Origin: Marisa cornuarietis
Lineage: Eukaryota; Mollusca; Gastropoda; Architaenioglossa; Ampullariidae
NCBI GenBank assembly: GCA_004794655.1
Contig: SMMW01000085.1
Coordinates: 1-64,000, forward strand
DNA: 64,000 bases
Direction: 5' to 3'
Within the stretch, counting starts at the first letter, position 1. Each line of letters begins with the position of its first letter. A program made the translations under genes and the position numbers. The notes below the pieces were generated by a model. It saw only the letters and a program-made list of their open reading frames with translations, did no database searches and was not told where the DNA came from. This document shows positions 33,841-47,539 of this stretch, one piece after another.

Positions 33841-34854
33841 TGACGCAACTGGGGAGTAGTCCAGAAAAGGGTAAATGTGGTAAATATGACAGCCATTGAG
33901 AGGGAGGGAGTGGACAGCGCCTTCACAAAAAGCTGCCCCCACCCCCAACGAATGTATCACAGTTCCCCTATCCTTAACCCGTGTCGTAAGTCGTGTCGGA
34001 CATGCTGTGCTTTGACCCTTTAAATACCTGACACCAGAGGACTTCCTGCTGATGTGCATCATGGTCCTGAAAGCAGGATAACACAGTCTAGCTGACATCT
34101 ATTTCAAATTTTGCGTTTACGGATCGCATAAAATGTCTGCTTGCATAAACAAAGAGGCATTAAGCATTCATGCCTGCTTTCATCAGCAAGGAGGTATACT
34201 TAAATACACATTCCCCTTCCCCTCTCACACGCGCACACACCATTCTCCACGATTACATAAATACCAGAAGCTAGTCATCATGAGCTTTTTTTTTGCCAGA
34301 ACAGTTGATTACAGGGAGTTGTGGCCGTGAGGGACCATAGACATGAATCACATCGCTTGACTTTATCGCGAACACTTCTTTCGTGATGGCGCGCTAATCT
34401 GCTTAAGCCATCCGGCCAGCCATGTCCAGCGTTCGCTTCATTTGTCTTTGGCAGTTCTCGGAGCGTGGCGGCGGCTGATGGTCTTTTTATGATAAGAGAG
34501 GCTGTCAGGTTGCATTGAGGACCTTGGCGCGGTCAAGAAGAGGATCAAGAGTAATCTGTCTTGGGCGAGAGAGGAGGTTATCTGCAGGTGAAGCAGGAAG
34601 AAGAAGTAAAAATAAGAATTCTGATAAATTTGGCCAGCAAACTTTCCGTAACGATGTCGGAAAGGGGGCAAGATGGCGTGGATGTATCTCGTAAACAAAT
34701 AGCCTCATTCTCCCGTGTGACAGTTTCAAGACCCGTGTCAAAATAACTGTACGCTTCCTAGTGCTCGCTTACTAGTTCCCACAATTTACAAAACATTTTG
34801 ACAGAGTATTTGAACCATATATTAGACAAGTCCTGCCTTAGTCTTTCCATGTCT

Positions 34855-34960
34855 CTTCCCCGTTTTAAGCGCTAAGAGCATGCTCTCTATGAGTGTGAAA
34901 ATGCGCTATAAAAATCTTCATTATTATTATTATTACTACTATTATTATATTAATATTGAT
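34855..34960 (+). repeat. LINE 3' tail with (ATT)n
   Basis: The segment reads TTTTAAGCGCTAAGAGCATG, then TGCGCTATAAAAATCTTC and a run of ATT units. The same block order occurs at 36330-36430. A GCGCTATAAA ending followed by a short ATT repeat is typical, from memory, of L2-like LINE 3' ends in invertebrates. No coding part is attached. Confidence 0.6.
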
Positions 34961-35508
34961 CTTCCAACGACTGCTATACGCCATGGCTAAATGCTGCCAT
35001 GGTATCACAATGAACATAACATCCACTGCGACTGTGACCACAGCAAAAGATTAGAGGTTGATAGTATATCACGTGCAACTTTACAGTTACCTTGGGACAA
35101 AATAGAAAAGACCAACAAAAAATCCGAATTTCAAAAATTAATAAAATATCAGCAAAATATTCAACAAACCTAAATAATGATAAATCTATGACACAGACAT
35201 TTATTAAGACACATTAAGATAATAAGTCCTCTCTTTTTCAATTAAAGTCTTTCGTTACAGTCGCTTCCGTAGACAGCCCTCTTAGAAGCTTGTCCCGTCA
35301 GGTTAGACGCTCCATCATGAAAGAACAAATACACAACAGTCTTTTCCCAGTTGCCGTCCCTTTCCAAGACTAGCAAGACCCAGCAGACCGATATACGAAG
35401 AACACAGATAAAAGAACGGGAACAAAACCTAGGCCTGAAAATACATTCCTTAAAATCTAGCAATAATAATAATAACCCGGCCCGATGGACAAGCTCACGG
35501 CGCTTTAC

Positions 35509-35581
<73 letters not shown>

Positions 35582-35588
35582 GCGCGCA
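35509..35588. repeat. (CA)n-(CGCA)n-(CG)n microsatellite
   Basis: About twenty CA units grade into CGCA tetramers and then CGCGCGCG. Apparent frames through it on both strands are low complexity. Confidence 0.95.
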
Positions 35589-36329
35589 ACATAACATGCA
35601 AAATTGGTGTCTATAGAAATCCATATGGGATGAAAGTTATGTGGCCAGACGTTGCTCCCAGCGTGCAGAATCCATTTGAAACGCAGTTATCTAGGCTGCA
35701 AATGTTTTTTTCTACACAGTTCCAGTTATAGAACAGATCTAATGGTTAGGAGGTGTTTTTTTTTTTACTTCTCCTAGGGATGTCTGCAGGATGTCTCTTT
35801 GAAAAACCATAATAAGTTCGCAAACGTCAGAAGAGAAACAGTGCAAGTCCACGGATACAATGCTTTCAAGATGGTCAACTGGTCATCATCCTTCATGAGT
35901 CGCATATCAATTTAGTCTGGTGCTCTATGAATGACCGAAACATTGCGATAATCTTCTGCAGGAAATAATATAACGGAAGAAAGATGTCTTCTGCATTTAT
36001 GTAAGAGCACCAAACCAAACAACAGCCAACAATGTCAAATGCAGGAGAGTAGCATCTAGTCACATATTACTATGTTATACTCGGAAATGGTTGTTGTCCA
36101 CAGATCACATCATCGTATAATGATAAAACCCACATGATCACGAACCAGAGAGGATGAAGCAAACTGCATCGACTGTGTGAGTTTCTCACCGGCGAAGTGC
36201 ACGAAGAAACAGTTATGACGAGATAAAGGAGGCAGGTATTCGATGTGGGAAGTCGACGAGAAGTGGTGTGTATTCCTCTTTGTGTGTTTTATGTTTCTCT
36301 TTTATTACCTGTCAGCATAGTTGTTTCTT

Positions 36330-36430
36330 CTTCCGTCCTTCGTATGTTGTCCATGTCTTCTACTTGTCTTAAGCGCTGAGAACATGCTTCTTCGTAAGCG
36401 TGATTATACGCGATATAAATCACACGTTTA
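36330..36430 (+). repeat. LINE 3' tail, second copy
   Basis: CTTAAGCGCTGAGAACATGC and TTATACGCGATATAAATC align with the tail at 34855-34960, including the preceding CCATGTCTT. It lacks the ATT run. Both copies are in plus orientation about 1.5 kb apart. Confidence 0.6.
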
Positions 36431-36949
36431 TTTTGTGTTGAAATGGTCTGGTGCAGACAAATAAAGAACAATCCAGATGAGTGGTAAGAGCACAGCAAAA
36501 AAAAAGTACAGACCAAGAGAAGAAGTAGATCCGAGAATAAGATTCGAATATAGGTTAGATTGAAGGAGATTTGAATTCACTTTACTGCTAATTTTATATT
36601 CCCCAATCACACTCAGTCCAAAAACTTTCACACCCAAAATTTTTAGTAACCAAAACTAATACAGACTCAGCTCAACAAGTTTATCAGGTGAATCTTTCAC
36701 ACTTTTAACAAGTCTAGTCAGGACTTCACAACACCGCACTGAGAAAAAAAAACGGTTTACTCCGTCCCAGTCAAGGACATAAAACAACAGTAAAAATCAC
36801 TCTTTCTCAGCCCTAACCGTCACAAGTTCACTAGTGGAGCCTCTGAATGACGCCGTTACATCAAACAAAAAGCAGCTGTTATGAGATGATCACACCCACG
36901 CTCGCACCCACGCACTCACCCACGAACTCGCCCACGCAAATCGCTTGCC

Positions 36950-37147
36950 ATCCGCCTACCTGTTCGCGTTCTCATCGTCACCAATACAGTGAGGACTGGC
37001 TGTCCTGGGTTCAGATCTCCTCTTAGGCAATATGATTTTTTTCTCTGCAAATGGCATCTGTTTAAAGGGCTAACTGCTTCGCCGTTATATTTCCTTTGTC
37101 TTGACGGCGTAAAACATCAACTCCTCCTCCTCCTCTTCCTCCTCCTT
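36950..37147 (+). repeat. tRNA-derived SINE, family 1, copy 3
   Basis: Plus-strand order: GTCACCAATACAGTGAGGA, B-box-like GGGTTCAGATCTCC, GCATCTGTTTAAAGGGCTAA, then GGCGTAAAACATCAACTCC and a CTC-rich tail. It is the most complete full-length copy together with 1805-1993, and it defines a unit of about 190 bp. Confidence 0.75.
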
Positions 37148-40100
37148 CACATTCTCATACAAACATAAAAAACAGCAGGTCTGTGACAGAGTAATTGCTG
37201 TAGTTATGATCAGGAAATAGGGGTGCGACACGTAATTATTATGGAAACATAATAAAAATTAAATGTTGTGGCTACAGAGAAACGATTTCTGAGCAGTACT
37301 GTAATTCCTATAATAAATAACATAGATAAGACATGAGATAAGCTGTACAAGTGAAAAGGTAAATTTCGGGATAGCGACAAGGACGGGAAATAAGAGAAAG
37401 GCTGGTTGTGACAAGCATAGAGCAGTCACGAGAGATACTGTGACAAATATAGAATTGTCACGACAGATACTGTGGCAAGTATAGCGAATTGTCAAAATAA
37501 TTATGTTAAGTTTGTGACAATTAGAAGAGAGTTACGGCAGATTCTGTGGTGGTGACAAGTACAGAACAGCTACGACTAGAACGGTCGAACGGCTGTTCGC
37601 TAGAACAACGAACAGTAAATACACGTACAGAAAGCGGAGGTGGTAAAAGGGAGGAACACGGGAAGTGTCTGCTGTAAAAGCTATAGAGATCGAGATGCAC
37701 GATAAAGTGGTTTCCCTTTTTTCTGCACTGATGAGTTGCAGATGAATGCGAAAAGGCTGCAATGTGAGAGCCGCAGGGCTGCATATTGTACTGCTGTAAT
37801 ATTTCTGTGTCAGTTTAATCTCCTTTTCGCATTGCAACGGGCAGGCACTTAGTGCAGCCTGTAGTTGTTGAGTTTTTTTTTTAACTGTGATAAGCAAAAA
37901 TTGCTTAAATGTTTATATTTGACAGACATTAGGATATTCAGGAAAGAAACTACAGGGGTAAGCGAAAAAATTATCTGACGTTTCCAGATTACAGGAAAAT
38001 CGTGATTTTCTTGAGTAATTCACATTACTTTGTTATACGGGCATTTCACTGAGCACTCAATCATGAAATCCTCTCTAGAATTAAACTCATGTAGTTTATG
38101 TCCTGCAGTGGAGGATCTGATTTGATTTTCATTGTTTTGGGTTCAGAGGTCGACTGAACAGGAAGAGCTAGATTGGTCCAAGGGGGTTTGAGGGAAGTTG
38201 GGGGCATGGGGTGTGGTGGGTCGAAAAGGAGGGTGGAAGGGTAGACCACGTGAAAAATCTTGCTATAAAGCAACGAGAGCGAGATTTGATATCTGCACGA
38301 GACGATTTGCTTCGTCACTTCTGACGCGCTCGCCTGCTGGAAATGATTTTCGAAACACACACACACACACACACACGCACGCACGCATGCACACGCACGC
38401 AAGGATTAATAAAAAGTTATTTTAAGAAGCTGAGGAATGTGTGTAGACCTAACTTTACCTCCTAGAACATTAATATATTATTAAGGGAATAAGGAAAAGA
38501 ACAGAAGCTGGGCCCACGTAAAAGAAAGCCAAGGACGTGAAGCGCTTCAAGACAAAGACGTGATACGAAGATGGGACTTGCCTGATGCAAAGAGACTCGG
38601 CTGGTTGTGTGTAGTAATATTAAAAGATCAATCGAGAAAGAGCTGTAGCATTTTCATCTTCATGCTTAAAGGAAAATCTTAATTTCGTTTGTTCTTGATC
38701 ATGTTCTTGTTCTGAAGTTTGTCACGTAGGGAGGTGGGAATAATGTACCAACAACTTTCTTTTTACAATAATTTAACTCTTTGCAGCCGAAAAACCACGT
38801 CTTCTTCGCGGACGAGAAAGAAACAAGAAACTACTGTGAAGAGTTAAGCTAAACGGTGTACGCCAGATGTAATCCTTTTAGTGGAATCAGTTGTCAAGAA
38901 CGTTTTGACCTGGCTGACCTTTCGAAAGTTAAGGGCTATAGATTTTAAGTGCATTTACATTGCATTCCAGGAGTGATATTTCAGTGTCTATACCAAGACT
39001 TTTGACTGTCCGAGAAAGTGAAACTTTTCATTTTCTTCTTTCTTTCTTTTCTTTCTCCCATTTTCCTTTTTATTTCGTGTTACCCGGAGTGAGATTTATA
39101 TTTGAAGACAACAGCAATGGTTCTTTGCGTTTCCCCCCCTCTGACGAATCTCTTATATCAGCATTACCACGCACGCCCCCCCCCTCCTCAGAATGCAATG
39201 GAAAACCAAAGTGTAATTTCTTTGTCGTTATGTTTCACGCTTCTCGTGTTCCTATTTCTTGTCCATACCTCACTATACAACAGATCTAGGAGTGGGAACC
39301 AGCGGCAGTCCGAATGTAGCGGCCTCTCAACTTGTTTTGCAATCAGCCGACCAAACTAGTGCGTGCTGGTGCACACGGGGCGAAGGTTCATTAGAAAAGT
39401 TCGAGGGGAGCAGAGTTTCGGCACCGACCAGCTCTCCTGAGGCGCCTTGCACGTCATCTGACCTTTAACGACGGTGGCAGAGGTCAAAAAGGGTCACCTG
39501 CGGCGATCGAGCAGGTTACAGTGTGTGGGAGACGAGTGTAGGAAGAGAGAGAGAATGGGTCTCTGACGATTCTTTGCGTTTCTATGACATTTCTTTTCTT
39601 GTGATCTGCCTTTGCTAAACATCAGTTGTTTTCCCTTATCTTTTCAAGCCTCTTTTTTTTTTTTATTAGTATACATATTTATTGAACTCGCTACGTATGT
39701 TTGTCTGGGAATTTTGTAATCGATTTTTTACCCACTTCTCATCGTCCTAGAGGTCTGAAATTTTCACCATGTACTTATTTCCGGTGACAATGCAATATTG
39801 AGTCATCTAATAAGTCTACAAGTAGTGAAGTATTTTTAATTTTAGATGAGAACTTATAGGCTGAATTGGGGAAGATAGGTACCTACTGCTCTAGGACTAG
39901 TAAACTATAGTCTAATTCGGCCTATGAGAAGGTAATAAAGTCACAAGGTGAAACGAAAAACGATAAACCAAAATTCGAAAAGACTAGAAATTTAAAATAA
40001 AATAAGTAAATAAATATTTAAAACACACTATTATTTGAAATGCGCTAAAAAGGGTAAAATTCTGCCTGTCTTGCGTACCGTACGTGCATGTTCACCTTCA

Positions 40101-43100
40101 TATAAGCACACCTCATTCACTCAAATATTCACCTGTTAAAAAATAAACAACGCATTCACGCCCGCCTCTATGCACAGAAAAATGAGTTACACGTGTAAGC
40201 TGTTTCGTTTCTAAATTTCCTTTCGTCATCTTTCTCATTTTCTCTTTTGCACCCGTCGACAGTAACATCACATCTGTCCTTTATCCTTCACGTCCTAGCT
40301 TTTGAAGCCGATTGGAGTTTTCCATTCAGTGTGGTATTCTACCTTCACGGAGATCACAAAAGAATTTGCAGACGACAATTAACTGACAGTACTCTAGCTC
40401 AGTCGACATCTGTAACACTGCGAGTAGAATTACTTCACTACTTTGACGTGTTTCATTCTCTCCCCTTTCTTGTAACCCTTCTCAGAGCTTTTCCGACCCT
40501 TTTGCGCCCTGCAGGTGCAGTTTGACAGGTGCTCTTGACGAAATGCGCCAAGCGTGACAGGGAAGGTCCTGACTGCACTTAATAGGCAGAAACCTAAACC
40601 CGCAACACCAGGCCTCAAGTTGCGTGCCGGCACGCTAGTCTCCCCTTGTCATATTCTCATAACGCCCGTGGCTGTGGCCAAGGAGTTACGCGCCCTTTGT
40701 CAGACCTGCTCCTTCGCCACGGGGTGGGAGGTGGGGTGCGGGTGAGGACCGTGCTGTCTCGTGCTGACGACCATCCTCCCTGGTGCGAGGGTCCGTGTCC
40801 GTCGGTCATCAATTGGAGCGGGAGGGTGGGAGGGTGGCATACGTGACGAAGTGAGATCACTGGATTGGTGATGACTTGTCACGAAGTATAAGCGAAGGAA
40901 TTCTTGAGAGGTATATACATATATTTAGTATTAACTACAATTGGCGGTCACTAGACAGCGTAAACGATCCTGCTTTTCACCCACACACACACACACAATT
41001 TACTGCACCTAGTGCAAGATGACGCATTCTTCTAGTACACGAAATTTCCTGATTCCTGGTTCACATTTTTATGTAGGCAGGAAAGCGTGAAATGAATCTA
41101 GAAGTTACAACCAAGGCCTATGTATCTCGTGTCCTACGTTTTGCCCTTTTTCTCTGCATACCTTCCTGCATATGTTATTGACTAGATATACCAGCATGAG
41201 TTCTTCTCATATGGTTCGCGTACTCTCTCTTTCTCTCTCTCTCTCACGCACGCGCGCGCGCGCGCGACGTCGACCCTCAGTGGAAACCAAACGCATATGA
41301 CCAAAGAACCAAATGCAAATAACTCTGTTAAATTCTCATCGCCTTACGTCGAATTGTACCGCTTGCAAGAGAAACAAGAAGAAAATGGAATAAAGATAAA
41401 AGCACCAGTATGATACCGTGTGGCGTTCCTTCCTCCGCGTGACAGGCATGATTGATGTCAACTCCTTACGGCTTATCTCTTAGATAACTTAGTACAAGAG
41501 AAATACGAACAGCAAACATGCCAAGAGAGAACATACCGGTGTGCAGGGGGGGGGGGGTCTGGCGTCTTCTGCCAACAGCTGGTTACAAATGAAGTTAATT
41601 TTGCACATTAGTCTGAGAGCTGGCTGTGCACATCTCTAAGCAAATCTCCTGCTGGGAACAAGATTATGTCGAACATTCAAAAATATATTTTAATAAAACT
41701 CCATTTCCGCTCTAAGAGAGATTTGGGCATCGGGAGTATTCACAAACTGCAAGTGGAAGCACCATGGGTTTGAGAGTAACAAAACTAACCCGGGTCAAGC
41801 ACGTAGCTAAGCACAGACGCTTGAGCGTTAAATACTGAAGTGAGTGAGAGTACGTTTACATATCCGAAGCCACTTGATATCTGCTCCTCTCTCCTTTTCC
41901 TGAAAAAAAGTACGGAAGGTCAGGTCTTTTAGTCATACAGTACTCTCCCATCTCTTTTTTTATACTAAACAAACGACTTTGTACGCAATGCGGTCGCTGC
42001 CCTGGTCGGTCGGCAGGAACCTCTGCGTGCAAACGTCAAGCGACAAAAAATGGTTCGGTTCCGTCACGCCGCTCGACATGATACCTACCCGAGACAGTCC
42101 TCCGGCGGTATGTACAAGGATTCCGGCGGGGTAAGCAAACGAAATAGTGGCTGACTAACATCAAAGAGCGGACAGGCCGCCAGATGGGGAACCTACTCAA
42201 AAGTGCTCAGGATCGGCCCCATTGGCGCTCCTTCGACGCTGCTGCGTCTCCTCATGTCCTCCCCCCCCCCCCGCCTCACTCTCACCCAGATAGTTGGGAA
42301 TGGCGGGCTTCCGTCGAGTCTGATCGGAATTAATTAAGGTGGTGATGATGATTTTATATATATACATATATCGCTGTAAATATCCAAATATATATATCTG
42401 TGTATATGTGTGTTTGTAAATGTGCGTGTTGTATATGTTTTTAAGCTGTCATGATTTCACAAATACCATTCTTTCCTTTCTGTACCTTATCTACCCTAAA
42501 GATTGCGGGCGTTTCTGATTTTATTGCAGTTTTGCACATGCATGCACCCACACATATCACTGTGCACATGTGTATACCCACACATTTCATTGAACACATC
42601 GACATCCACTGCTTTTGCCCACAAGGTTTCTACTATTTACAACAGCAGCAAACTTCTCCTCTCGGCCAGTGCAGCTTTCGTGGCTTCTTGTGCATCTCCG
42701 ACATGTTTATGGTTGCTGTGGGCCAGGCGATTAGCTTCTTTTCACTTACGTAATCTAATCGACGACGACACGGTTTCTTAAAATATGTCCCCTGCCTGCC
42801 GGATACTCAGCATAGCCGGAGGGCTAATCTTTTTCTTGAAGGAGAGAAGTGATGGTTTCAGATGACGTAGCAACGATGGTAATCAAAAGCAACCACCACA
42901 ACAGAATGAAATAAATAAACTATGTGTGCGTGAGAGAGAGAGAGTGTGTGTTCTTTCCATATTAGGAAGAGATATCTTCGTAGCCCCTGGAGGTACACAT
43001 TTTCCCTCATGACTTCATCCGTTTCATCTGGACCTCATCTACCGCAAGTCCTTCGCTCTCCACTTCCCCTTGCCCCCCGCGTCAACAGGGAGTCGTATTT

Positions 43101-43433
43101 TTTATAGACACCTCCTCCCTACCACAGGGTGTGCAAGCATTTCGAAGCTGCGTTGCACACACCGCCATAAAATATGAGGCATACGGAAGCCTTGAGCCCA
43201 TAGCTCCTGCCGTGTAGCGAGTAATTTAAAGGTTGTTATTGTGCCTGGCTGGTTTTTGCGATGACTGAGGGCAGTCAGATGATACTCGGTCTGCATATTA
43301 CCCGCTCATGTAAAAGATGTAGCTGCACGTGGCCCAGTCATTCAAAACCTCGGGCATTCAGTGCATAGAGTGTCGTGGTAATTTTCTGTAGAGCTCGAGC
43401 ACGAGCATTACAAATGGAGAGATGCTCTATTTA

Positions 43434-43435
<2 letters not shown>
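37148..43435. other. No supported gene; simple repeats
   Basis: Holds a CA/CGCA tract at 38357-38400, a (CG)n run at 41251-41266 preceded by CT repeats, a G-run near 41547-41557, a C-run near 42260-42272 and a TA-rich patch near 42353-42400. A GC-rich island at about 40550-40860 has overlapping frames on both strands without recognisable domains. Confidence 0.45.
41251..41266. repeat. (CG)n tract
   Basis: Eight CG dinucleotides in a row, followed by ACGTCGAC. Long CG runs are rare in animal DNA outside unmethylated regions and favour Z-DNA. Confidence 0.9.

Positions 43436-43508
<73 letters not shown>
43436..43508. repeat. (GT)n microsatellite, about 36 units
   Basis: A perfect GT run, the longest dinucleotide repeat in the window. 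It is expected to be highly polymorphic. Confidence 0.97.
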
Positions 43509-43509
<1 letters not shown>

Positions 43510-45462
43510 CCCGCGTAATTGTGTCCAAAACATAATAAGTAAAGACAGACGAAAAAAATATATATATACGCGCAGATGCTGGAGAGATGTTTTACTGCTG
43601 CTGGATGCTTCTCACAGCCAGTATAACGCCAGCTGCCGATAATGGTTTCTCAAAGCCAGGTAATCATCAACTGCCGAAAAAGCACAGGAAACAAAAGAAT
43701 TACCCAGTATTTGTCTTCAAAGGAAAGAAGTTTTAGAACAAGCTTAGAAGATTCAATGGGGAAAAGGGAAGGGGCCTGTCAGCAACGCACGGGTAAAAGG
43801 ACAGTGGTAATTTTTCTCCTTCCATTTTCCTCCCTACATACTCTCACCCCTCTCCTTTCAGACTCAGCACTCAACCATTAACGTGCATCTAACCCTGAAC
43901 GTATGTCTATGGACTCCTGGTGGTTTGCCGAAACCAGCTCTTAGCCCTTCGCGAAGATGTAGGCTGTCAGGAATCAGCGAACCATTCAACAGTTTAATAT
44001 CGGGAACCACAATATAAGGTTTTTAAAGTCAACAGTGTACTTGCAATAAGTTTGTTACCGAGATTTTTTTTCTCTCTCTTTTTTTTTTATTTTTGCAAAA
44101 GTAGTCGACTTCCATTTCTCGACACTTAGAGAGCCAATAAACCGAAAACACAACAGAATAGAAAACTTGAGATTTTTGTATCTCCATTTTCACGAGAGTT
44201 CACATCGTCTGCTCTTCTTCATAGTTAAACTATGTACTGACCTCGTCCTAGAAGTTAAACGTGCGGAAATTTGTCCGCATGCATTCTATAATCTCTCTTT
44301 GTGGCATCGTGGTCGGCAGCATGAAGGTGAAATAATTAATGTGATTGGTGATATCAGTTTTTTAAAATTAACATGGCAGTGTCAGGAGGAATGTGTCGAA
44401 AGCGACATGATTGTTACGCCAATGACATGAGTGTTACATGGAGTCACGACGTCTCCTGTCCCCCTCAACTTTCAGGGTCGCTTTCTCTCTCTCTCCTTGC
44501 TTTTTGCCAATGAACTGAGCAGCAGCGTTACAAATGACCATCATCACTAATATTCTGGACTAGACTAGACACGTACCATTCCCAAATGCAAAGAGAAGCG
44601 GGAATATTGCACCATAGAAGACAACGGATAGACAAGGTATACAATGTTGTCAACGAGACAACGTAGCAATGCGGGGAGGCAGTGGGGTTGCGCCACTGGT
44701 AAACAATACAACAGGCTTGTATGCCGCCATGTAACATGCTCCTTTCACAAGGGCAGTTTTTCGAATAGCACGCTCGGCTGTAGAGCAGAAATTACTGGTT
44801 CCAGACTTGCTCGGGCCTGTAACTGCACTGTTTAGCGGAATCGGACTGATCTGGGGAGGTAAAGCCGACAGAAGGAGACAGGTGGGCTCCACTTTCACAC
44901 GGTGAACCAGTTGGGTTCACTGCCCCGTCGGTCTCTGGGCTTTGGGATTATTATCTTTCACATTTGTTGTGATCCCTTCTGCCGTCTCGTAACATAAAAA
45001 CGATGCTCAAGACAGGCGCTCCCCCCAAAAACCTCCACTTTTTATTTTAACAGGATGGTGACGTTAAGTGATGCCGACGATGTCAAGTGACTCCTTACCA
45101 AACTGAGTGTAGGAGGGGGGGGGGGTAGACGCGGTCGAGGGAGGGGAGTCGGTCAGTTAAAATCTCGTTAACAAAGTGTTGGCCACATCTCGATGTCTCC
45201 TCTCTGTCTGTGCAGCTGTCAGGCGGAGAGATGGCGCCTAAAATGCTTCAAAGCGACGTCGGACCGCAAGTAATCACATCCGACCTGACTGCTACTTGCC
45301 GTGCCTCAGCGGCTGTTCGCTAACATTGATTAAAACGTCTCGTAAACAAAGCCAACCTGCTGACCTGTCGAACTTTCTACAAAACATCTAGAGGCATTCG
45401 TCTACCTTTCCTTTTTTGCTTTCTTTCTCCCTCTCTCTCTCCTTTATCAGAAGTGCCCGATG
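43509..45462. other. No supported gene
   Basis: Short frames only. A G-run lies near 45114-45125, and a (CT)-rich stretch near 45425-45442 directly precedes the hAT-like insertion. Confidence 0.5.
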
Positions 45463-45470
45463 GTTTACAG

Positions 45471-46191
45471 CAGGGTTGGGGAACCTTTTCTTTCTGCCTA
45501 GAGCCATTAGAATATTGATAACATCTTTCACGGAAGGTAAACAATTATCATCATAAAAATTAGCCTATCATTTATGGTAAAACCGCAGATTCTCCCCCAG
45601 TGTATTAAACTTTTGCAAGGTAGACACTCCCAGGCTACCTGGCATTGGCTGTCCTCTGAGTGACCGCACTACAGACGGCCTGCAGGTGTCGCGTGCCACG
45701 ATGTCTGGGATCGAATGACCGACTTGGCATGGTCTGCTCATTTAATGTATTAACGCTCATTTAGTCCATGTCCAATCTCGTCACTGTGAGCACAACCTGA
45801 TCGCCATACGCGTGTGAATTGTCGTCCACAGCTTGTTTTTTTGTGTGCAGACAATAACAATGAACATTTGTCTTTATGCGCATGAGCAGACCATGCCAAG
45901 GCGGTCATTCCGATCCAGACATCAGTGCACGCAACACACGCAACCGACAAGAAGCATACGTGTCTGTTCCGTCTCGTGTCCTGTTTATCATGTAAAGGAC
46001 GTTTGCTGCTTGTCCCTCAAAAAATACACATTATTATCACGTTTCACTTTATATAAATTTAATGTTGCTATGAAAAAATATCTCCGAGATTGACTGAATT
46101 TCGATTTCCGCCTGCGGCTGCCTACACAGGGCTAGACAAAATGATTTCGTGTGCCTTACACGGCCCACGGGCCGAACGTTCCCCACTCCTG
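45471..46191. mobile_element. Nonautonomous hAT-like DNA transposon (721 bp)
   Basis: The left end is CAGGGTTGGGGAACCTT and the right end, reverse complemented, is CAGGAGTGGGGAACGTT, an imperfect terminal inverted repeat with about 14 of 17 matches. The element is flanked by the perfect 8-bp duplication GTTTACAG (45463-45470 and 46192-46199), the size made by hAT transposases. CAG...GGGGAAC...GGCCC ends are common in animal hAT elements. Internal frames (e.g. 45833-46093) show no transposase motifs, so it would depend on a transposase supplied elsewhere. Confidence 0.85.
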
Positions 46192-46339
46192 GTTTACAGG
46201 AAAGTTGGGTCCAGAAATCTTTAATCTCCCTGGCGAGTCATACTCTTTGACATTAACTGCCTGTAGTAGTCGGAACTGGCTGCAAGTGAAGCAACCAGTC
46301 GTTGGCCATTCAACCATTGCTTCATCACTGAGCCACACC

Positions 46340-46388
46340 AAGCAAGCAAGCAAGCAAGCAACCGACCAACCAACCAACCAACCAACCA
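46340..46388. repeat. (AAGC)n-(CAAC)n tetranucleotide repeat
   Basis: About five AAGC units turn into about six ACCA/CAAC units. The repeat inflates frames on both strands, which are not annotated. Confidence 0.95.
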
Positions 46389-47539
46389 TTTTTCTACAAT
46401 TTCTCAAGGAAAATTTGCATAGTATTAAATGCTTCTTTAAAGACAGTACATTTTATTGGCACTACTATAATTTGTGTTAAGTACCTACATACCAAGATAT
46501 TCACAATACTTGCATATATATATATATATATAAAGTGATGTTTGTTAAGCATGCATATTATCTACAGCACATGTGTTCTCTACTTCTCTAGAGAGAAAAT
46601 ATTATACAAAAAAATTGGCGCCTCACTAACACCGGCAGCTCGGAAACACATTTCTGATGCCAGTCATGCAACATAGACATAGTGCTTTTTCCTGCACTGC
46701 TGATAACGACAAAATACTGTTCTTTCACCTTCCTCTCCCAATGTGCTCAGACGTTGGGATTTCTTTCAATTATCAACCACAAAATTTTCTTTACTTTGTA
46801 GAGTCGACCTATTTAGTTTATATTTCATCGTCGTCGTTTGATCCTCTCCGCATTACGATCATCATCGTCGTCGTCATCATTATCTTTGTCGTTGATGTTA
46901 ATAGGATATGCAGTGGATTACTGTACCAGAGCCAGTGTCAGTCTGTCACTTTTTCAGAGTCCAGGTCAACTTGTCTGCTCTTCGTGACCAGTGACTGTTT
47001 GTTCTTGCCCGTGGAGACATAAGATTTTTTGTGTTGCTCCGACTTCTGAGGCACCATCAATATCTTAATAGTCTTCGTCACGCAGGTGACCGGCAAGCTT
47101 GGAGCAAGGTGATTAATTGTCTGTTGAAAGCACTATACACCCTTTGGGTTCCAGTCTCTTGTCAGGAATGATTATTTTATCTCCCCATCCTAATTTCTTT
47201 GGGATAGGTTCTATTTTCTTGTTGTGCCGTCTGTCACATTGTCGGTCCTATCACCTGTCGCTGGATCAGGTCTAGGGTGCTTGCTGTTTGGTTTGCTGTA
47301 TTTACGTTAGTTGTGCGCTATATCTACTTTTTGTTGGGAAGGTTTACCGTAAACTGGTGGTAGAATGACTGACTTCAACCAAGAAAGTCTTTCTTCGAGT
47401 TTCACCCATGTCCATGACAGAAACACTCTTTCATACCCAGTACTGCCTCAGTGGTTACTTGGGTGCAGAAACTTTAAATGAAGAATATCTAGGTGCAAAT
47501 GTACTTTGCCCTCTAGTACACCCGACATACTCAGAATTG
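46389..47539. other. No supported gene
   Basis: Contains a (TA)n run near 46516-46533 and a TCG/TCA-rich patch near 46826-46896. The 121-codon frame at 46657-47022 shows no domain. Confidence 0.5.

Noticed and set aside
35351..35731. 126-codon plus frame and 119-codon minus frame across the CA repeat
   Set aside because: Both depend on translated microsatellite and have no support on either side.
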